Assembly (NCBI GenBank): GCA_949316495.1
Contig: OX439006.1
Span: 48,835,939-48,899,938, forward strand
Source: Amphiduros pacificus
Taxonomy: Eukaryota > Annelida > Polychaeta > Phyllodocida > Hesionidae
Direction of reading: 5' to 3'
Length of the DNA: 64,000 nucleotides
Part shown: positions 50,456 through 62,244 of the stretch, piece after piece
How the letters are laid out: every line of letters begins with the position of its first letter
How positions within the stretch are numbered: position 1 is the first letter of the stretch
Made by a program: the position numbers and the translations under genes
Notes under the pieces: model-generated
Database searches by the model: none
What the model was told of the DNA's origin: nothing
What the model saw: only the letters and a program-made list of their open reading frames with translations

Positions 50456-50735
50456 TATGTCCTGTCAGAAATAGTACAAATGGAAGCATGTGTGATCAGA
50501 AATAGTCTAATATGAAGCATGTGTGGTCAGATTCAGTCCCATCTGAGGCATGTGTGGTCAGATTCAGTCCCATCTGAGGCCTGTGTGATCAGATTTAGTC
50601 CCATTTGATACATGTGTGATCAGATTTAGTCCCATCTGAGGCATGTGTGGTCAGATTCAGTCCCATCTGAGGCATGTGTGATCAGTTTTAGTGCCATCTG
50701 AGGCATGTGTGTTCAGATTCAGTCCCATCTGTATG
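50456..50735. repeat. 31-bp tandem repeat, about nine copies
   Basis: Units CATGTGTGGTCAGATTCAGT followed by CCCATCTGAGG, decaying to the left into GAAATAGT-bearing variants. Confidence 0.9.
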
Positions 50736-50739
50736 ACAG

Positions 50740-53250
50740 GGAACTCTTCCAATCTGAATCATGTGTGCTGTGACCAAATATGTGTGAGGCAGAGCTGATA
50801 ATTGCAAATTGCATTTGCCCATGCTGGTTTTGATAATGCATCTTATTTGTAATCAACATGTTGGCCACACAAGATCCACAGATACAATGTATGGTGATGA
50901 TTTTCATCATGATCTCTGCAGGGATTTCTCATAAATCTGAGGCAATAATTAAACCTGTCGCACTCCCAACACTGGATAACTTGTGCTGTGCCAGTTTAGC
51001 CAGGTAGGGGGTTACCCAACTTTTTGCAATATTTTTGCGTCAAAGCACCTCGGAGAATATGTCAAGCTCTGGGTAGAAAATTTACAAAATTACTTGCAAT
51101 AATGGAATGTAATCTACGCCTGGAAGGTGGGCACAGTCGTATGTTAAAGATCTCATCTTTCAGGAAATATCACATAAAAAGTTTAAAATGGAACACATTC
51201 TTGTTTACCATGTCACAAACTGTTCCAGTGAAATTTGCGGAGGCATTGATGAGAACAGATTGACATACTTTGCCAAATTCATTGAATGAAATAAGATCAT
51301 TTGATTGCATAATTTCTTATATTTGAGTGTATCATCCTGGCATGATGTTGATGACTTCAGAGATATTAATGACTCTTGCATTCTTAATTATACGAGAAAC
51401 ATTAGCAAGGTTGAGAATAATTCTGGAGGGATGCCAGACGGGAAACAGACACCACTGAACGATGATGAAAAGAAGGAAATTAGATCACAAAGATGGCAGC
51501 GAGCCAGGGGCTAATATTAGCGTTCCTTCTGTTAGATCCTTTGTAGAAATGATATTTCATAATTCCTTGCTATTCAGGCTTCAATCTCGTAGAATACTGC
51601 TGTGCCACCTGTGTTTAGTTTTTCATCTGCTGATGATTACCGTGACGTTCTCGTATCAGACATCATATATACAGCACTGTAACACCAACTAAGAAATGTA
51701 AAATCAGAGTTTATAAATATATCTAACCAAAACCACTATATTTTTTTGGAAACAGTTTAAATGTCAAAATAATGTTTTAATGAATGTTTATTTTATATTT
51801 ATAGAAGCTTCGTTGTGACATTTTAGTGAGCAGGGATATATATCTGTCGGAAGAGAACATTTCCAGGCGGAAACAGAGATGAACATTTCTCATGTGCATT
51901 GGCATTTACACAGAAGATTCTCAACAACAATATTAGAGCTTCTAAATATTTAATGATCTCTCTTTTCTCATCTCATTTATAGATTGTTTCAGTAAAGATG
52001 ACAGTTCATTTGTGGCAAAAGCTGCTGCTCAGATCAAGAAATAAATCCATGAGTCTCTCAGAAACTTCGGAGGGGTATGTAACATATAATAATACTAATT
52101 CTTATTAATTTGAAATATTTTGTCTTATTTCACAAAATTCTCTTTCCCCTGGAAACTCAAGATAATCTAAACACTGCATTTCTGGAACTTCAATTAATCC
52201 ATCACAGTGTCTGAGATGAAGCAAGCGGTTGTCTTGCCAGTATAATAGGAAGCATTTAGAATGGGACTTGTAAGATTACAGAAACGTCAGCTTACCAACA
52301 GTCAATGATTTATATTTTTCATTTGGATAGTCTTTTATCCTTATCCACAATACAAGTTCTCCTTTTCTTTCTATCTTCTTTGTGACTAACATTAAATACT
52401 TTAATTTTTTTAAATCACAATAGAGGGCACTTCTGGTTGTAAATTACTGTTTTCCTTTTTTGTTGTCTCTCTGTCCTTTATCTTACTCCACAACTGACAA
52501 GATAGGTTTCTACGAGAAGCACTCAAGAAATTTGTGACCTTGGAATATTTCACTGCCTCAGTGATGTCATCAGATCTGTTAGACAACGCCGGTAGACAAC
52601 ACCGGCAGACAACACCAGAGAGGGCAGACAGCTCCGAGATATGTCTGCGACACACGTGTCGGTATCTAGACACACAAACTGTGCTAACTACCCCCCAATC
52701 TACCCACCCTATCAGCCTGCAGTTGCCATGGCAATGTCAATAAACAATTGTGGTGGCCCTCTCAATATTCTTAAGGCCCTCTGCCTTGTGTTGTAATAAA
52801 TAGATCAACAATCTCACACCAAATGCTAGCCACAAGGACATCATCTACACACTCCCCTCTGTTTTTCTTCTCATTGTCTACAAAGACTATTTTTTGCGGG
52901 CATGTTTTAGCAACAACGGGCATGTAACAAGATTATTGTCCCAAGGAAAGTTATTTTTTGCCAGATTAGCTTTCCTTTGCAACTGTTTGGTTTTGGTAGC
53001 CTCAGGTGGAGAAACTCCAAACATTGCACAGCAAGAAATGCCGTCATGTCCTCCCACCAGGGCTACTCTAACTACAACACAAACTCCCATCTCTCTTTAA
53101 AACCTCCCCATACCATCTCCCCACGCATCTTATCTAAATATCAACCAAATTCTTATAATCTCTTTTTCTATTTCATAATTTCATTGTGGCATTAAGTGTA
53201 TCATCTTTGTTACAGAACAGAAGTATCATAAACAAAAATAGTATTGTCAG
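50740..53250. other. Unique non-coding DNA
   Basis: AT-rich. A short triplet AGACAACACCGG occurs at 52580-52617. No supported gene. Confidence 0.4.
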
Positions 53251-53256
53251 AAACTA

Positions 53257-53312
53257 AGGCTTCGGGGTCAGTGTCTCGACCTCCAGCCAAAGGTCACAGG
53301 TTAAATTCCGGT
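53257..53312 (+). repeat. tRNA-like fragment, probably SINE remnant or tRNA pseudogene
   Basis: The segment has a D-arm-like GGGGTCAGTGTCTCGAC, an anticodon-arm-like CTCCAGCCAAAGG and a B-box-like GGTTAAATTCC (consensus GGTTCRANYCC) in tRNA order and spacing, but stems are imperfect and a 3' acceptor arm is missing. Best read as a decayed tRNA-derived SINE head. Confidence 0.4.
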
Positions 53313-53319
53313 TTAAAAT

Positions 53320-56300
53320 CTTCTGTTACTCCATTTGTCTCATTTAAGCTGTGCCAATGCCAAGAAATGAATGTTATGTAATCAACATCCATAGATATAT
53401 ACATACATGTGTAAACAAAGGGACTAGAAGAGTCTCGGTGATCAAAGAGGAGGTACAAAAAACAAATCACCAAATGAGGGGATAATGACGGGTTTACAAG
53501 ATGGCAGGTTTACAAGATGGCTGGTCCTCACCTGACCTCTGCTGTTGTTCTCTGCTTGTCTGACACGTTCTCAAAGCAGAACATTTTTGTACAGTCTTCG
53601 TTAATGCTTTTCTTTCTTCTCGGAGATCATTTATTACAAGGCACAGACCTTGTTCACAGACGTCAGGTGTGAATTCAACTTTACTTATCCCATTTACCAA
53701 ATAGAAAAAATACATATATTTCCCTTTAAAAGCATAATAAGTAAGTTTTTCAAATCATTTTCAGTGTTCATTTTCCACTGCTTGAACACAGTGAATGATG
53801 TAATTTGGGTGTAATTTGCACTGTCGAGCAATAAGAGTAATCTTGTGAAATTTGATGACCTTTTAGCATCCTAAGGACTTTTGTGCCTAATGATCAGCAA
53901 TTCCTCACATTCAACATCCACCTTTTATGAAGTGAGCCCCGGGAGTACATCAATCATAATGTGTCCGACAAGCTCAACAATCTTCAAACACCACAAGATA
54001 TGAAACATGTCATTAATTCTCTATGATATATGAGAATTTCATTGATGACAAGACATATGTCGAGACAGTTTTTGCTTGGCTTATGTGTTCAACTTTTCCT
54101 ATGATCCAATGACCTCTGAGTGACCTGCCCTGGGTCTACTTACAAGGCATTAATATCCCTGAGAGCAAGGGCATTTTCCTCAACAAATATATCAATTGTG
54201 TGGCAAAATGTCACACCAAGTTTACACTCGGACACACAGGTCTGAATAGGGGTAGTGAATCATGCATGTTTCTTGCAGATTTTGATGCATATGTTTTGAA
54301 ATGTACTCGAGGTTTACAGGTATATTAACTATATAATTGCATTGGATTCGACCTGAAAAGGGCTTTTTCTTAAGACTCTATCTATCCCACAAAAGATCTC
54401 AGTAAATTAATGACAGGATTTTTAAAGGAATTGTGTGTGAATAGATACTTAAAGATCATGTGGATGTTAACATTTTGACCATGCCCTATTAAGCCACATG
54501 TATATCGTATTTGAAGGGTGCAAATAACTGTGACACCTGCCAATGAATCGTGAACTACATTCTAAAGGTGACAGACAAGCATTGAACAAGCAAATTACAT
54601 ACCCTCTCCTGCATTGCTACTAATCACTTTTGAAATATGACTCTAACACTGTCAAACACCTTAACCAGATCAACAAAATGGGGGATTTTCCATCTAGCTT
54701 TTATTGTGATTCTCCCAAATGAAGCTATATGATTTTATTACATGGAGCAGGTATGAATATTGACTAAAAATGTGAACATTAAAACTTATAAAGACATGAC
54801 CGGAGTAGTATGGATCACATTCAACAAGCCATACGTCTACGCAGCCCATACTGATAGAAATAAAGGTCCACACATTCACTAATATATTGGCTGACAATAA
54901 TTGAAATGCATGATTCTACATTTATTATTGAACCGTCTCAAATATTTGACAAAAAACTCTATTTTCTACCAGTTCTGTATATTTTCTTTTGTCATCTTCT
55001 GATTATTTTAGATGCATGGTTTAATTGTATCCCAATAAATACATGTAAGCATATTTGCTCAGCAACAGGGCGAATCTATGTGTACATGACACAGACTTCT
55101 AAGGAGACACAAAACACAGCCATAATCTGTCCCAATCTCAAAGATTGCAAGGACAGAAAAAGAGGGGAAGCACATGGCTGGAACTGAATTCTATAACTTG
55201 ATAAAGTTGATACGCTCATTACACCTTTGCCACATAAAATTGCAGCCCAATTTCTTCATTAATGTCTGGGTGGGGAGATTTCCTTTGAAGACCCCACTGA
55301 GAAAATAAGGAGGTATGGCGACAGGGCATCTTACCCGAGAGGACCTCCGCGACACAGCCTGCCTTCTTCTATGGACCGCACAGTTCAGGGGGTACAACTT
55401 TTACTCTCAGCAAATGACAGCCATTAAATATACTACTTTTCCTTTTCACACTTTATCCTGTAGCAGACCCTATTGAGTTGTCAAAACGTATCGACAGGAG
55501 GTGATTCATGGCGGAGTGAAGTATGAAAGAGTTGTATTTTTCTCACTTGTGATACATTATTCTTGTCACATTTTTGACACCGCTGAATGAACCAGGAAAC
55601 AAACAAGAGTAGCTTCTTTTCATTCAGCGTATATTTCAGCAGAAATTTTTCAGAAAATGAGAGCAATTACATTGATAAAGTGGGTGCGAATGAACACAAC
55701 TTTGCCCCCTGTAGGGGCTTGACCAGGCGTCTATTGTGAGTTCACCTGAAGCTCTAAGAAGCAGGGTTCGACATTGTGATTTGCTTGTAAAGAAGCAAGA
55801 GAGACAGGGTTGAATCGCAGCGCCAGAGACTCGTTCACTACACCTCGTCCCTGTGATCTGGCCGACCTCCATAGGTGACGACAAATTCCACATTTTGTCC
55901 ACCTTTCACCCGTGTGGCCCTCGGCTCCGAGGGACGCCTTTCACAGAGACAACGAGAAGGCATGTGATTGTGTTTGACAGTACCGTGTGATCTTCACAGG
56001 GCCCCCGATTGTGTGTGACAAGAATTGGTTCACAACACTGGAAGAATCGCATTGTCCCCCAGCCCTGCCCGCCACTCCCACTAAGTGTGGGATTTTGTTT
56101 GTCACATTTCTGCCGTCTCATCGACCTGTTTGACAAAAACTTTCTCACTTCTCTGTTCCCCTGGGTGTCAGGCAATCAAGATCTGAGCTAAATCACTTCC
56201 AGCTTTTTTTAGCCACACTTGAAAAATCTTTTCAAATTTTATTACGATCTGATTTGTGTTACCTGACTCCAAACTGGCTCCCCCATGGTGAACTGTAAAA

Positions 56301-57035
56301 TGCTATCATCAAAACATCTTATCCACCACAATCTGGTAGAAACAAACATGGCTTCTTAGAGATCTATCAAATACAACTACAACCTGTGGACTTTATTCTA
56401 TTATAATTGCTGTAATTCCACTCATTTTATCTTTGATTCCTGCGCATTGTTGTTCGATATTGAAACATTGAAACTGATTCTCTTTCGTAAATATATCAAC
56501 AATGCGTGGTTCATGATTAATTTCTGCATTCTCAGCCTGAGACAAGGTTTGGTTCGTCATTTAGCACATCAGTATAACAAGAATATGCAAGAGGTGAACT
56601 CTGAACATGATCAGACCGTGGTATTGAATGTTTCATGCATTATTCCCGCACTGACCACATCAGTGGCTGACCCAGCTCGCATCATGATATTGACAATGGC
56701 GTACATTTCACAGACTCGTGTATGATTCATGATGACACTTGGGCCCATTTCTATGGATTCTGCATTGATATCAAAGTACACGCGCTCCTCAGCCTGATGA
56801 AATGTGAAGGCAGAAATGAACATTGAAGCAAGGGAGGTCGCCAGCACTGTAGAATTTTCCAATAATCATTTGCACACAAGGTCCTTGAAAATATCAACCT
56901 AACTGCGAGTAACTGATACAAATCCTGAACTAATCCACTGAGCTTGAAACCAATTTGATTCCAAGTCTCGATGACCTTTCCTTGGCGCATGGAGAAATTA
57001 TCACCATTTTGCTACGTTAATTTAAGAGAGTCAAC
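53320..57035. other. Upstream region with candidate first exon
   Basis: Holds the candidate first exon (55335) and a minus frame (53494-53715) ending near a CAG|GTGAGG donor at 53532. Blocks 55190-56190 and 56600-56990 are GC-balanced and may be regulatory. Confidence 0.35.
55335..55398 (-). other. Candidate first non-coding exon with TATA-like promoter
   Basis: A minus-strand donor CTCTCGG|GTAAGATGC ends at 55335. The bases above it (to about 55400) are GC- and CpG-richer than the surroundings and contain no ATG, as expected for a leader exon. A TATA-like TATATTTAA lies at 55424-55432, about 25-30 bases upstream of the assumed cap site. No convincing acceptor was seen just above, consistent with a first exon. 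The cap position is an estimate. The block extending to 56190 is also less AT-rich than average and could be promoter-proximal. Confidence 0.22.
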
Positions 57036-57038
57036 CGA

Positions 57039-58053
57039 GAAGATTTCAGATCCCAGAATCCTGCACTGACATAGGTCGTTACTGAGAGGATTCAGGGCCC
57101 AGAATCCTGCACTGACAGAGGTCGTTACTGAGAAGATTCAGGGCCCAGAATCCTGCACTGACAGAGGTCGTTACTGAGAGGATTCAGGGCCCAGAATCCT
57201 GCACTGACAGAGGTCGTTACTGAGAGGATTCAGGGCCCAGAATCCTGCACTGACAGAGGTCGTTACTGAGAAGATTTCAGGGCCCAGAATCCTGCACTGA
57301 CAGAGGTCGTTACTGAGAGGATTCAGGGCCCAGAATCCTGCACTGACAGAGGTCGTTACTGAGAAAATTCAGGGCCCGGAATCCTGCACTGACAGAGGTC
57401 GTTACTGAGAGGATTCAGGGCCCAGAATCCTGCACTGACAGAGGTTGTTACTGAGAGGATTCAGGGCCCAGAATCCTGCACTGACAGAGGTCGTTACTGA
57501 GAAGATTTCAGGGCCCAGAATCCTGCACTGACATAGGTCCTTACTGAGAGGATTCAGGGCCCAGAATCCTGCACTGACAGAGGTCGTTACTGAGAAGATT
57601 CAGGGCCCAGAATCCTGCACTGACAGAGGTCGTTACTGAGAGGATTCAGGGCCCAGAATCCTGCACTGACAGAGGTCGTTACTGAGAGGATTCAGGGCCC
57701 AGAATCCTGCACTGACAGAGGTTGTTACTGAGAAGATTCAGGGGCCAGAATCCTGCACTGACAGAGGTCGTTACTGAGAAGATTCAGGGCCCAGAATCCT
57801 GCACTGACAGAGGTCGTTACTGAGAGGATTCAGGGCCCAGAATCCTGCACTGACAGAGGTCGTTACTGAGAAGATTCAGGGGCCAGAATCCTGCACTGAC
57901 AGAGGTCGTTACTGAGAAGATTCAGGGCCCAGAATCCTGCACTGACGGAGGTCGTTACTGAGAGGATTCAGGGCCCAGAATCCTGCACTGACGGAGGTCG
58001 TTACTGAGAGGATTCAGGGCCCAGAATCCTGCACTGACGGAGGTCGTTACTGA
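57039..58053. repeat. 46-bp minisatellite, 22 copies
   Basis: Units read GAGGATTCAGGGCCCAGAAT, CCTGCACTGACAGAGG and TCGTTACTGA in near-perfect 46-base register. Variants include GAAGATT for GAGGATT, GATTTC (one extra base), GGGGCC, ACATAGG and, in the last three copies only, ACGGAGG. The linked right-end variant suggests local expansion there. Confidence 0.96.
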
Positions 58054-58799
58054 CCAGGATAAGGGTGGGGAAGAGGCCACGTCACCTCATCCTCACAGCT
58101 TGCCCAGTCTCGTTCTGCTGAGCTAAACCCTTACGCTACTCAGGGCTGCATGTAGGGAAGGGCACGTTCTCTTCACCTGTCCGTTCTCATGGGTGGGTAG
58201 AGTGCATTCTGGCCATTGTCACAACACAAAATCTCTTGTGTTTGGAGTAAATAAAATATCTTATACTCCGGAAAATAAGCAGATGCTATCAGTATTTGAA
58301 ATATTTTCTTTTGGTATAATTTCTAGCAGATTTCACACAAAATGACCTTGGGCTAAGCCGACACAAAATAATTAAGTGGCCATCCAGTAAATATGAAATC
58401 TACCATGCAATATGTGTTATGCTGCCAAGAATAATGCATTATCCAAAGAAAAGGAAAAACATGATGTGAAGCGGTAAAAGACATAAAATGCAACCAGAAA
58501 AAAATTATTTATGGAAAAATATTTATTGATATGTATTTATGTAAATTTGTTAATTTGTTCTCTTTTCACAAAGACACAAAGATACTGCATCATTCTGTTA
58601 TAATGTAAAATTCATGACCTTTGCTGCTTAAAATGACCTAAATGCTGAGCTGTTAATTACACATCAGTAGGTCGCATGGCACCTTAATGGACATGCTAAT
58701 TATAGAATATTATCCTTGCATGCTCCCAAAGCAGAGCGTTGATCTCGCTGGACTGCATTCTGTCTGGAGCGTGAGGGACAGATGTGCAAATGTCAGGTG

Positions 58800-58877
58800 T
58801 TACATAACCCCCCATCAGGACCTCATGTTGATCTTTTGCATTACATAACCCCATCAGGACCTCATGTTGATCTTTCT
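58800..58877. repeat. 40-bp tandem duplication
   Basis: ATCAGGACCTCATGTTGATC occurs twice, each preceded by ACATAACCCC. Confidence 0.85.
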
Positions 58878-58932
58878 CACTTCTCATTGGGAGATTAAAT
58901 GGATGCAAATATTTCAGCTTCATTTTATTCTC

Positions 58933-58954
58933 ATATTCATTTTAAAATGAATAT
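58933..58954. repeat. 22-bp perfect palindrome
   Basis: ATATTCATTTT followed by its exact reverse complement, with no loop. Confidence 0.85.
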
Positions 58955-59598
58955 TAAATGAGCTAGGTCATAATACTGTAACGTTAGTGGGAGTAGTTTT
59001 GTGGACGTATTGGCAGATGTGCATGATCCCGGCCTGGTCCGGCTGCTGGTGGTAGCATTCGATTGTCTCCTTGTCCCTGCGACCCAGCACCTGATTGGTC
59101 TTTGTATGAAATTTACAAGCTGTGAATGGGAATGTCACATTTCACCCGTCGCACAAACATGGCTGCGTCTCTACCTCCTGATTTCACTGCCTACCTTTTG
59201 TTCCCGTCTTTGTATTCCTAGTAAATGCCTTATAATCCAATTCATATCCCTATCATTGCTGTGTTGATCAGAACTTAATTAAATTTAAAGGCATGAAATT
59301 ATTCATCGCCATCACAAAAGCATGTTACGTGGGACAGTTAATTAAAATCTTAGAAGTAAAAGATTTGCTTTGTTATTTTATCATAATAACAAATGGTAAG
59401 TTTTATTGTAAGAGTCATGCAAAGGAAAAAATTGCCAACTTCAAGTGCTTCTTGAGCTGTCAAGCCTCGTTGTGGTGTGGGCTCAATATCATATCATCTC
59501 CTTATGTTGTTTACTGTTGGTCTGTAATCAAGCTGAAGTATATATACACAAAGTGTGACATATCCCTCATGTTGTGAGGTCCCTCCAAAAGAAACGAC

Positions 59599-59654
59599 CC
59601 TCATCCCGACCCTCATCTTGACCCTCATCCCAACCCTCATCCCGACCCTCATCA
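59599..59654. repeat. 12-bp tandem repeat
   Basis: Five copies of GACCCTCATCCC with TTGA and CCAA variants. Confidence 0.9.
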
Positions 59655-62206
59655 TGGAGGAGGGACACAGAGACAATAGATAACATTCAGGTATTATACT
59701 TCAACAAAGTACGCTGAGAAATGCAATGTGTTGTCCATGTGGCCAACACCCATTCTAGGCTGTTATGTTAGGAACCGCCATTGTCTCTGGTCATCCAAAT
59801 CAGGCTTGTTTATGGACGGACCGGGTGACAGCACACGATCTAGTCTCAGACGTCCAGTGCATAGGACAATGGCTCATTGCTGTCATCCATTTTCTGTTGT
59901 CATTAGCAACCTGCGTATCAGCAACCTGCTTCCAGTGCATAAAACACAACACTGGCAACAATACAAGTAACAATAACAGGTCAGCACAAATAGATCTCTA
60001 TTTACTGAGAATATTCCAGTAATGCAAATAACAAGAAATCCGCCACACTAATTCTTTGCAGAATTGCTCATTTCTTGTGTCTTTTTTTTGTGCGTTCGAC
60101 CAGATGTGTCGCTTTCAATTGGCAACTGATTTGTCAGAAAATTGCTGATAACTCAATACTGATCTGAGTGGAATGCCAGTCACGATGAATGTATTATTGT
60201 GCCCACTTCAAGGGCAATGCCACGCCTTTGGTCAGGCAAACAATGGCCACCGTCCAAACTCCACAGATAATAACCGCAACAATAGCATTCAAAATTTGCT
60301 ACCACCTCCTCCATACGCACAGATCTGGGCTTGTGTCACCGCATCTGCCCGGGAAGACCATTCACAGTATTGTTGTTGTCAACCACATTCTCCTGCAGTC
60401 ATAGCATGCATATCATTGCAATCATATTATTTTTTTACAATGTCTAGAATAGCACTTAGCGATTCTCTAGTCATGACAACCTGCCCTTTAACTAAAATAA
60501 TCACCCATCTAGGATATGGTGGAACAATATCCTTCACACAACGCTTCATTTGTGATACTGCATTTCTGTTTCACAAAGTTGCTTTTAACAGTCCTTGGCA
60601 CATGGCCTGGCTTAGCTACATATATTGTTATTGATTCCCTTCGTAATATCTCCACAAGTAATGAGCACATCGGGTTGGCTGACCCGTCTACCTGCTGACA
60701 ATGGCCTGGATCAATAGAGAAATGTATCACGCTGCCTGCGTGGCTGCATCCAGCAAATCTATCAGCATTTTAGTGCCGTGGCCACTCTCCTTCTCCCTGC
60801 ATCATGCCACTACTGATGGATTCTACCCCTGCAAATGTTTAATGCCAATATTGACGTACATTTCCTGTTTAATATACATCTTAGCTGGGAACTTCATTAA
60901 CCGCGTACACACCTTGGTTGCTATGCTGAAACAATTGGGGATTACTTTGGTTGCCGTGCAGGAACAATGGCGATTAGTTTGAGGCCTCCAGCCTGCTAGC
61001 ACTGCTGTGATTAGAAGCACACAGGCTAATCTTGCTCATCATGTTGTCCTGTTTCAATCATATCCATGCTGCTTTGATCAGGGATTCATCCTAGATTCAT
61101 CTCCTAATAATTACGTGCTCATTCTCACCACAGATACTTACCAACTACATTTCAGACCGAAACATATATTTGTTGCCTATCAAATAGAAGCATAATAAAC
61201 ATTCACTGTGCCGCCACCATACACAAGCCTAACCTTCCCCTTTGCACAAAACATACCTATACCTGCATCTCCCAGGAGCGTTTGACGGTTTTTTTTGTAT
61301 TTTTTTCTTTTTGAAAGCTGGTATATTTTTATAGCATCATCTCGATGTCAGTTCAAAGCCCTGCTTCTGTGTTGCTGATGTGATAAGCTGCAAACAAGGC
61401 AAATATAACTGCTGGAACTGGCCGCTAATCACTGTTATTACATTCTATATGACTGGGTGACCGTATACAATATCACCTGGCCCTCATCTTCACCTCTGTT
61501 GCTAAGTGATTTTAGTTTTACACTCTATTTGATCTCTATCTCCTTCCTTGAACATTAACTGGGCTTGGACTTTGCAAATGAAACACCAAAATTGGCCCCC
61601 ATTAGACCTAATTTGTGCTTATCAGTCGGCGACCAGCTGAATGGTGGTTGTGGTACCTGTCCAGAGGTCACTCCTGGTCAAACAGAGGTCAAAACTGACC
61701 AGTCATTTAACATGGAAATTATGATGCTTTATCCCATATCAAACTACTCTCTACACCTGTATGTAATGTCAGTCATTTCATGCCTCACTTTGATATTGGT
61801 CTGACAAAGTGTAATATATGAAAAACTTTCCCATTGCACATAATTATATACCTGTACAAACCAAATGCTTGGGATATGAATGCACTCATGTGAATTGTAT
61901 ATCTCCTGACAAATAACAGGATCTGCCTTAATTGTGCTGGGCTTTTAGTATAATATTTGGCAGATGAATTCACTTGGGGTGCATGACAATGCAGTGAGCT
62001 TAATGACGTCGACAGACTCGGCTTATTGTAACCGGGAACAATGACACAGGATGCCAGTGATTTCCAGACCTCTCTCTCCAAACAAGGCGCGTTCGGTGGG
62101 GTGAACTGCACACAATAGCGTGTTAGCCCACAAAGGCCCTCTCCTCTGTTCATTAATGCACTCTCCCTCATGCCCCTGACCACTATGGGTCGTCAAGCAA
62201 ATATGA

Positions 62207-62244
62207 CACCCTCCAGTCAGCAGTCAACATCTGACTGGAGGGTG
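62207..62244. repeat. 14-bp perfect hairpin
   Basis: Arms CACCCTCCAGTCAG (62207-62220) and its reverse complement (62231-62244) flank a ten-base loop. Unlike the other hairpins it is GC-rich and so would be stable. Confidence 0.85.

Noticed and set aside
60173-60634. 153-codon plus-strand frame
   Set aside because: No domain, no acceptor or donor, residue mix unlike protein.
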